From: Patescibacteria group bacterium
GTDB lineage: Bacteria > Patescibacteriota > Minisyncoccia > Phycocordibacterales > UBA9973
Direction: 5' to 3'
NCBI GenBank assembly: GCA_030916575.1
Contig: JAUPWJ010000067.1
Span: forward strand, 1-17,189
DNA: 17,189 nt
The notes under the pieces are model-generated. The model was not told the origin of the DNA and searched no databases. It saw only the letters and a list, made by a program, of their open reading frames with translations. Below are positions 12,426 to 17,189 of this stretch, one piece after another (the stretch's first letter is position 1; every line of letters begins with the position of its first letter). The position numbers and the translations under genes were made by a program.

Positions 12426-12434
12426 TGGTATAAA
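12426..12434 (+). promoter_or_regulatory. Extended -10 promoter upstream of secG
   Basis: TGGTATAAA: TG then TATAAA at 12429-12434, giving a start near 12441 and a leader of about 33 bases. The same TGGTATAA string occurs on the plus strand near 12137 and 12172. A second weak -10, TAAAAT at 12460-12465, would give an almost leaderless secG mRNA. No -35 is evident. Confidence 0.45.
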
Positions 12435-12473
12435 TAGTATGAATTGTTGCAATTTTAGCTAAAATATGAGAGA

Positions 12474-12725
12474 ATGATAACCATGAATTTCGTAGCACAA
12501 ATTCTGCCTTATGTGCAGATAATCCTTTCAGTAACACTAGTTATATCTATATTACTTCAGCAATCTGGGGCGGGTTTGGGAGGCGCATTGGGAGGGGGCG
12601 ATGGAGCAAGTTTCCATAGTACCAGACGTGGTTTTGAGAAATTTCTCTTTTATTTGTCTATTGTTTGTGGAATACTTTTTGCCCTATCAGCACTACTTGC
12701 TATAATACTTAAGACAAAGATTTAA
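12474..12725 (+). CDS. secG: Protein translocase subunit SecG
   Basis: 83 aa, typical for SecG. Small membrane partner of SecYE that eases polypeptide passage through the translocon. Two helices: residues about 8-28 (ILPYVQIILSVTLVISILL) and 57-79 (FLFYLSIVCGILFALSALLA). Between them is the family signature LLQQSGAGLGGALGGGDG followed by a polar loop SFHSTRRGFEKF. The second in-frame ATG at 12483 (MNFVAQIL) is as plausible a start, since no Shine-Dalgarno separates them. First of the plus-strand block; the next gene starts 57 bases after the stop. Confidence 0.95.
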   Translation: MITMNFVAQILPYVQIILSVTLVISILLQQSGAGLGGALGGGDGASFHSTRRGFEKFLFYLSIVCGILFALSALLAIILKTKI

Positions 12726-12766
12726 ATCTTAATTCTAGCAATAGAGTTTATCTTTATATTTTTATT

Positions 12767-12790
12767 ATGAAAAAACTATTTTATGCGTAA
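12767..12790 (+). other. Seven-codon upstream reading frame overlapping the next start
   Basis: ATG at 12767 reads MKKLFYA and stops at TAA 12788-12790, overlapping the ATG (12783) of the peptide-binding protein in another frame. It could feed terminating ribosomes to that start or be chance in an AT-rich stretch. Confidence 0.2.
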
Positions 12791-14513
12791 TTTCAAATTA
12801 CCATCCAAAAACGAAATAACAAAAGTTATTTTATCTTTCACAAAAGTTGAGTGGTTTATCTTTATAATTTTGTTTATTGTCTTACTGGTAAGCACAATAA
12901 TGATATTGGGGAGAATCAACAAATCTTTCACTGTGGCTGTGCCTATGTATGGAGGCTCTGTATCAGAGGGAATCATAGGAACACCTCGTTTTATAAATCC
13001 GATTCTTGCAAATACAGATGCAGACCGTGACTTGGTGACACTTATATATAGTGGACTTATGCGGAAAGGACCTGATGGCAATATGATTCCTGATTTAGCG
13101 GAGAAGGTTGATATGTCTAAGGATGGTACTTCTTATATTTTTACTTTAAGAGAAAATATTTTCTTTCATGATAATACACCTGTAACAGTTGAGGATGTAA
13201 TCTTTACTATAGATAGTATCAAAGACCCTATAATAAAAAGTCCACGCAAGGGAGTATGGGACGGAGTAAATGTAGAGAAAATTGATGAAAGAAATATAAA
13301 ATTCACTTTGAGTCGTCCTTTTGCATCATTCTTGGAAAATACAAGTTTAGGAATAATGCCAAAGAATATTTGGCAAGACTCCCCTGTTGAATTAAATGTG
13401 GCTAATACAAATCCAATAGGTAGTGGACCGTACAAAATAAAAAAATTGAGTAAACAATCTTCAGGTATTGTAAATGCTTATGAGTTAGAAGCTTTTAAGA
13501 AATTCAGTCTTGGAAAACCTTATTTGAAAAACATATCTTTAAAGTTTTATCAAAATGAAGAAAACTTACTAAATGCTTTAAAGACGAAAAGTATAGATCA
13601 AGCTAGCTCTATCACCCCTGCTAGTGCTGAGTCTTTAGAAGTAAAAAATACTATAAATTCTTTTACATTGCCTAGAATATTTGGACTTTTCTTTAATCAA
13701 AGTCAAAACCAAATTTTTACAAATAAAGTTGTTATCAAAGCAATAAATCAAGCAATAGATAAAGAAAATATAATAAATGAAGTATTAAGTACTTATGGAG
13801 TAGTAATAAACAATCCAATACCTGCAAACTTGATTGCTTTCCAAGAATTAAATCTAGTAAATAAATTGGCGCGAAGTGAAATAATTACTGAGACAAAAAC
13901 AATGCTAGAAAAAGATGGATGGGTAATAGGTCCGAGTGGATACTTAGAAAAAAGTATTACTAATGAAAACAAAAAGAAAGTAAATACAATTTTAGAATTT
14001 TCTATTTCTACAGGAAATGCACCTGAACTTGCAAAAACTGCTGAACTTATAAAAAAAGACTTGGGTGCTATTGGCATGAAAGTAGAAGTAAAAACTTTTG
14101 AAATTGGAAATTTAAATCAATCAGTAATCCGCCCAAGAGACTACGACGCATTATTGTTTGGAGAAATTATAAATACTGAAAACGATTTGTATGCTTTCTG
14201 GCACTCTTCTCAGCGTAAAGATCCAGGGCTAAATGTAGCCATGTATACAAATGCAAAAGTAGATAAAATTTTAGAAGATGCATTTATCACAATGGACCCC
14301 GAAGTTCGTGCTAAGAAATATATACAATTTGAAGAAGAAATACAAAAAGACATGCCGGCTGTATTTTTGTATAGTCCCAATCTTATATATATAACTTTAA
14401 AAGAGTTGAAAGGACTATCGATTAAAGACATAGTCTCCCCTTCAGATAGATTCGCAAATGTGTATTTGTGGTATACTAAAGTGGATAATATTTGGAAAGT
14501 CTTCTCTAAATAA
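12783..14513 (+). CDS. Membrane-anchored peptide-binding protein (SBP family 5)
   Basis: 576 aa. Solute-binding protein of the OppA/DppA type, which binds peptides or similar solutes for an ABC importer. A basic N-terminus (MRNFKLPSKNEITK) is followed by one membrane helix at about 22-43 (VEWFIFIILFIVLLVSTIMI); there is no lipobox Cys, so it is anchored by this helix. Domain features: GIIGTPRFINPILANTDADR, LIYSGLMRKGPDGNMIPDLA, LRENIFFHDNTPVTVEDVIF, and GSGPYKIKKL, all typical of SBP_bac_5. No permease or ATPase gene lies alongside. The secG / binding protein / rnj order fits what I recall for Parcubacteria. The ATG has no Shine-Dalgarno and a seven-codon frame (12767-12790) overlaps it. A hairpin lacking a U-run follows the stop. 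Confidence 0.92.
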   Translation: MRNFKLPSKNEITKVILSFTKVEWFIFIILFIVLLVSTIMILGRINKSFTVAVPMYGGSVSEGIIGTPRFINPILANTDADRDLVTLIYSGLMRKGPDGNMIPDLAEKVDMSKDGTSYIFTLRENIFFHDNTPVTVEDVIFTIDSIKDPIIKSPRKGVWDGVNVEKIDERNIKFTLSRPFASFLENTSLGIMPKNIWQDSPVELNVANTNPIGSGPYKIKKLSKQSSGIVNAYELEAFKKFSLGKPYLKNISLKFYQNEENLLNALKTKSIDQASSITPASAESLEVKNTINSFTLPRIFGLFFNQSQNQIFTNKVVIKAINQAIDKENIINEVLSTYGVVINNPIPANLIAFQELNLVNKLARSEIITETKTMLEKDGWVIGPSGYLEKSITNENKKKVNTILEFSISTGNAPELAKTAELIKKDLGAIGMKVEVKTFEIGNLNQSVIRPRDYDALLFGEIINTENDLYAFWHSSQRKDPGLNVAMYTNAKVDKILEDAFITMDPEVRAKKYIQFEEEIQKDMPAVFLYSPNLIYITLKELKGLSIKDIVSPSDRFANVYLWYTKVDNIWKVFSK

Positions 14514-14537
14514 TCATCTCGGCACAGGCTGAGATGA
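14514..14537 (+). other. Intercistronic hairpin without U-run
   Basis: TCATCTC (14514-14520) pairs with GAGATGA (14531-14537), directly after the stop of the peptide-binding protein; adding G-U and G-C inner pairs gives 9 bp and a 6-base loop. With no T-run after it, it is more likely an mRNA stability or processing element before rnj than a full terminator. Confidence 0.45.
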
Positions 14538-14585
14538 AAACTCCTATTATTAAATAATTAAAAAAAATAAATTGAATTAAAAAGA

Positions 14586-16571
14586 ATGAAAAAAAATAGA
14601 CTACCGTTCAGCGCTTTAAGCAAAGAAAGCAATAAAGAAAATCTAAAAGAAAATGCAACTCCGCATCAAAATAATAAACCTGCTCACCCACATGTAGTGG
14701 GGCACAATCAAGCTGGCACTAATCATGTAAAAAAAGAACATAAAAGTGAACACAGTACTGATGATAGAAAAAGAGTATCGAAAAACTCCACTTACCAATA
14801 TTCTAAATTTGGTAAAGGTCAATCCCGTGGAAAATCTCGCCCATATAATGGAAATAACCAAAATAACAATACAAAAATACTTCCTCCAGAGGCTGGCGTA
14901 ATTCGTATAATCCCGCTCGGTGGCGTAGAAGAAATTGGTAAAAACATGACTGCTATAGAGATCGGTGATGACATCATTGTTGTAGACGCTGGTATGCATT
15001 TCTCTACAGAAGAGACGCCTGGTATAGATTATGTAATACCAAATACTACTTATCTAGAAGAAAGAAAGGATAAAATCCGCGCACTATTTGTGACTCATGG
15101 ACACTTGGACCATATCGGTGGTGTGCCTCTTGTCTTATCTCGTATCGGAAACCCCCCTGTGTATTCTCGCAATCTATCTATCTTATTGATGAGAAAGAGG
15201 CAAGCAGAATTCCCCCACCTACCTGCAATGAAGGAAAATATTGTTGAGAATGACTCAGTGGTGACTTGTGGAAAAATAAAAATAAGATTCTTTGGTGTAA
15301 CTCACACTATTCCTGACTCTATGGGAATAATTATAGAAACAGAACATGGATGGATCGTTACACCTGGAGATTATAAATTAGATCAAATAGACGGTATTGT
15401 TTCAAAAGAAGAAGAAAAAGAATACTCTATTTTCGATAAAGCAAAGGTATTACTTTTACTTACTGACTCTACAAATATAGAAAACGAAGGATTTTCACTG
15501 CCAGAAATAAAAGTGCACCAAGGACTTGAGAATTTAATAAAAAAAGTAAATGGCAGACTTATCATAGCGGCTTTCGCTTCGCACATCACTCGTCTAGCCC
15601 ATGTAGTAAAAGTAGCTGAAGGTTTGGGTAAGAAAATAGCGCTAGAGGGAAGGAGTATGAAAACAAATATAGAAGTAGCCATAGAGGCGAAATATTTCGA
15701 ACCTAAAAAGGGCACTATCATACCGACAGAAGATGCTGACAAATACCCACCAAATAAAGTGGTAATACTTATGACAGGTGCACAAGGAGAAGAATTCTCT
15801 GCGCTCAATCGTGCAGCAAATAAAAGCCATGCGAAATTTCAATTACATAAAGGAGACACCATCATACTCTCTGCATCTATAGTTCCAGGAAATGAATTGA
15901 AAGTACAAAAGATGAAAGACGGCTTGACTAGACAAGGAGTCAGAATAATCACATATAGAACAGGTGGAGAAGACTTCGTGCATGCTACGGGCCATGGAAA
16001 CCAAGAAGATATCAAATGGCTTCATAAAAAAGTGCATGCGAAATTCTTTATACCTATTCACGGACATCACTCTATGCTCGTAAGACATAAAGAGCTAGCA
16101 ATAGAGCTCGGTCAATCTGAAGAAAATATTATAGTCCCAGACAATGGTTCTATTATAGAAATTTCAGCTGACGGACAAAAAATGATAAGGAGAAAAGAAA
16201 AAGCTCCAGCAGGACTTATGATGGTAGACGGTGTATCCGTGGGAGATAGTACTGATGTAGTCATCAAAGATAGACAAATGCTAGCCCAAGACGGAATGTT
16301 CGTCATCATAGCTCTTGTAGACCAAAAAACTGGGAAATTAAAAAAGTCTCCAGACTTAATATCTCGAGGTTTCGTTTACTTAAAAGAAAATCAAGAACTC
16401 TTGCGCTCTGTCCGAATGATAATTAAAAAATCTATTGAAGATAGGACAATGAAAGGAAATATTGTGGACTTTGATCATATCAAGGCGGACTTGGGTGAAA
16501 GTGTTTCAAAATTCTTATATCAAAAGACTTCCAAAAGACCACTCGTTATTCCTGTGGTTTTGGGTGTATAA
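14586..16571 (+). CDS. rnj: Ribonuclease J
   Basis: 661 aa, about 100 longer than typical RNase J. Dual endonuclease and 5'-exonuclease for mRNA decay and rRNA processing. Residues 1-100 are a basic, Asn/His/Lys-rich disordered extension (for example KFGKGQSRGKSRPYNGNNQN). The metallo-beta-lactamase core starts near IRIIPLGGVEEIGKNM; HGHLDH (171-176) is the metal site, with GDYKLD as a further ligand region. The beta-CASP part shows AAFASHITRLAHV, MTGAQGEEFSAL, SASIVPGNE, HATGHGNQEDIKWL and PIHGHHSMLVRH; the C-terminal domain follows. The catalytic set looks intact. ATG at 14586 keeps the whole extension in frame; no Shine-Dalgarno. The MFS gene starts 7 bases after the stop, so both are likely co-transcribed. 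Confidence 0.96.
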   Translation: MKKNRLPFSALSKESNKENLKENATPHQNNKPAHPHVVGHNQAGTNHVKKEHKSEHSTDDRKRVSKNSTYQYSKFGKGQSRGKSRPYNGNNQNNNTKILPPEAGVIRIIPLGGVEEIGKNMTAIEIGDDIIVVDAGMHFSTEETPGIDYVIPNTTYLEERKDKIRALFVTHGHLDHIGGVPLVLSRIGNPPVYSRNLSILLMRKRQAEFPHLPAMKENIVENDSVVTCGKIKIRFFGVTHTIPDSMGIIIETEHGWIVTPGDYKLDQIDGIVSKEEEKEYSIFDKAKVLLLLTDSTNIENEGFSLPEIKVHQGLENLIKKVNGRLIIAAFASHITRLAHVVKVAEGLGKKIALEGRSMKTNIEVAIEAKYFEPKKGTIIPTEDADKYPPNKVVILMTGAQGEEFSALNRAANKSHAKFQLHKGDTIILSASIVPGNELKVQKMKDGLTRQGVRIITYRTGGEDFVHATGHGNQEDIKWLHKKVHAKFFIPIHGHHSMLVRHKELAIELGQSEENIIVPDNGSIIEISADGQKMIRRKEKAPAGLMMVDGVSVGDSTDVVIKDRQMLAQDGMFVIIALVDQKTGKLKKSPDLISRGFVYLKENQELLRSVRMIIKKSIEDRTMKGNIVDFDHIKADLGESVSKFLYQKTSKRPLVIPVVLGV

Positions 16572-16578
16572 TACTTAA

Positions 16579-17189
16579 ATGAAAAAAAACAGGAGGATAA
16601 TATTTTTTGTAGGATTTTTACTTACAATTCCTATAGCTCTCACCTCTTATATAAACTCTAGTTTACTCCAAAGTTTTACAAATCCTTTTCAAGTTAGTGC
16701 AGTATATGTAGTTGCTTCTATCTTAACGATTATTATTCTCTCTAGAATACCGAAAATTCTTAGTCGTATAGGCAATTTGAGAGCTGCAACAATAATATCT
16801 TGTTCTACTTTTTTATCACTACTCGCACTAGCATATGGCAAAAATGTAGAACTCGTCGTTATAGCTTTTGTAATGTATTTTATAGGTACTCACCTTTTGA
16901 TAATGACGCTTGATATCTTTATGGAGGATTTCACGAAGCAATCTAGCGTGGGTAAGATGCGAGGACTTTATCTAACTTTTATAAACTTGGCTTGGGTTAC
17001 TGCACAATTAATCTCAGGGTCTATCATAGCTAAAAGTTCTTTTAAAGGAATATACTTACTAGCTTCGTTTTTTATTGTATTGCAAGCTTTAGTTTTGGTA
17101 ATTTTCTTTAGAAAATGGCAAGACCCAATATATAAAAAAATAGCTATTTGGAAAACAATAAAATTCTTCATTCGTAACAAAAACATACA
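16579..17189 (+). CDS. MFS-type transporter, N-terminal half (runs off the window)
   Basis: 203 codons visible with no stop before the right edge. The protein starts MKKNRRIIFFVGFLLTIPIA and shows about six hydrophobic helices (near residues 7-25, 40-57, 70-87, 91-112, 128-150, 157-178), as expected for the first half of a 12-helix major facilitator. The segment MRGLYLTFINLAWVTAQLIS (127-146), with KM-R-G before helix 5, is typical of MFS proteins. Substrate cannot be told. It begins seven bases after the rnj stop and has no Shine-Dalgarno, so expression with rnj is expected. Inner membrane. Confidence 0.8.
   Translation, partial: MKKNRRIIFFVGFLLTIPIALTSYINSSLLQSFTNPFQVSAVYVVASILTIIILSRIPKILSRIGNLRAATIISCSTFLSLLALAYGKNVELVVIAFVMYFIGTHLLIMTLDIFMEDFTKQSSVGKMRGLYLTFINLAWVTAQLISGSIIAKSSFKGIYLLASFFIVLQALVLVIFFRKWQDPIYKKIAIWKTIKFFIRNKNI

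Noticed and set aside
12192..12473. Replication origin at the strand-switch region
   Set aside because: No clear DnaA boxes and no dnaA, dnaN or parAB genes nearby; the gene direction change alone is not enough.
15383..15808. 141-aa minus-strand frame inside rnj
   Set aside because: Antisense to the conserved RNase J core and without family features.

Overview
The window looks like part of a small, AT-rich genome of a Patescibacteria (CPR) bacterium, most likely of the Parcubacteria type. Evidence: compact gene order, short secreted and surface proteins with the repeat and Kre9-like style common in that group, a Pif1-like helicase, a membrane-anchored family 5 peptide-binding protein between secG and rnj, and almost no Shine-Dalgarno sequences. 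Several TATAAT elements sit only 6-20 bases from start codons, which suggests leaderless or very short-leader mRNAs. The group assignment is an inference from protein style, not from a marker gene.

Layout. 1-157: N-terminus of a Pif1-type helicase (minus strand). 215-989: a strong consensus promoter, a 5' leader able to form a terminator-like hairpin, and a secreted protein of unknown function with higher GC than its surroundings. 990-1850: two tiny two-helix membrane proteins (the second, 59 aa, starts at 1609), each closed by a terminator built on the same GGCTGTC core, plus a candidate minus-strand small RNA at 1137-1215. 1856-2506: anchored pilin-like or lipoprotein-like protein. 2579-7089: the main feature, an apparent four-gene minus-strand operon of ABC exporter, a short BshC-like protein, bshB and bshA, i.e. 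a likely complete bacillithiol-type thiol pathway with an exporter. 7182-8126: Thr-rich secreted protein with a Kre9/KNH-like domain. 8206-9321: an unknown charged protein directly abutting a Maf nucleotide pyrophosphatase. 9463-10101: a zinc-cluster protein with a TTG start and a perfect Shine-Dalgarno, boxed in by terminators. 10212-12116: deoxyhypusine-synthase-like protein and a helical unknown.

12117-12473 is a divergent intergenic region with hairpins and clustered G-runs. From 12474 rightward, all genes are on the plus strand: secG, the anchored peptide-binding protein, ribonuclease J with a long basic disordered N-terminus, and the first half of an MFS transporter that runs off the end.

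How genes work together: bshA (GlcNAc-malate synthase) and bshB (deacetylase) make glucosaminyl-malate. The neighbouring 260-aa protein shares the GQQ-x8-Y-x3-K pattern that I remember from BshC N-termini and is proposed to add cysteine. The exporter in front may move a thiol or an unrelated substrate. secG (translocon), the peptide-binding protein and rnj (RNA decay) are a housekeeping block. No tRNA, rRNA, CRISPR array, IS element or prophage module was seen.
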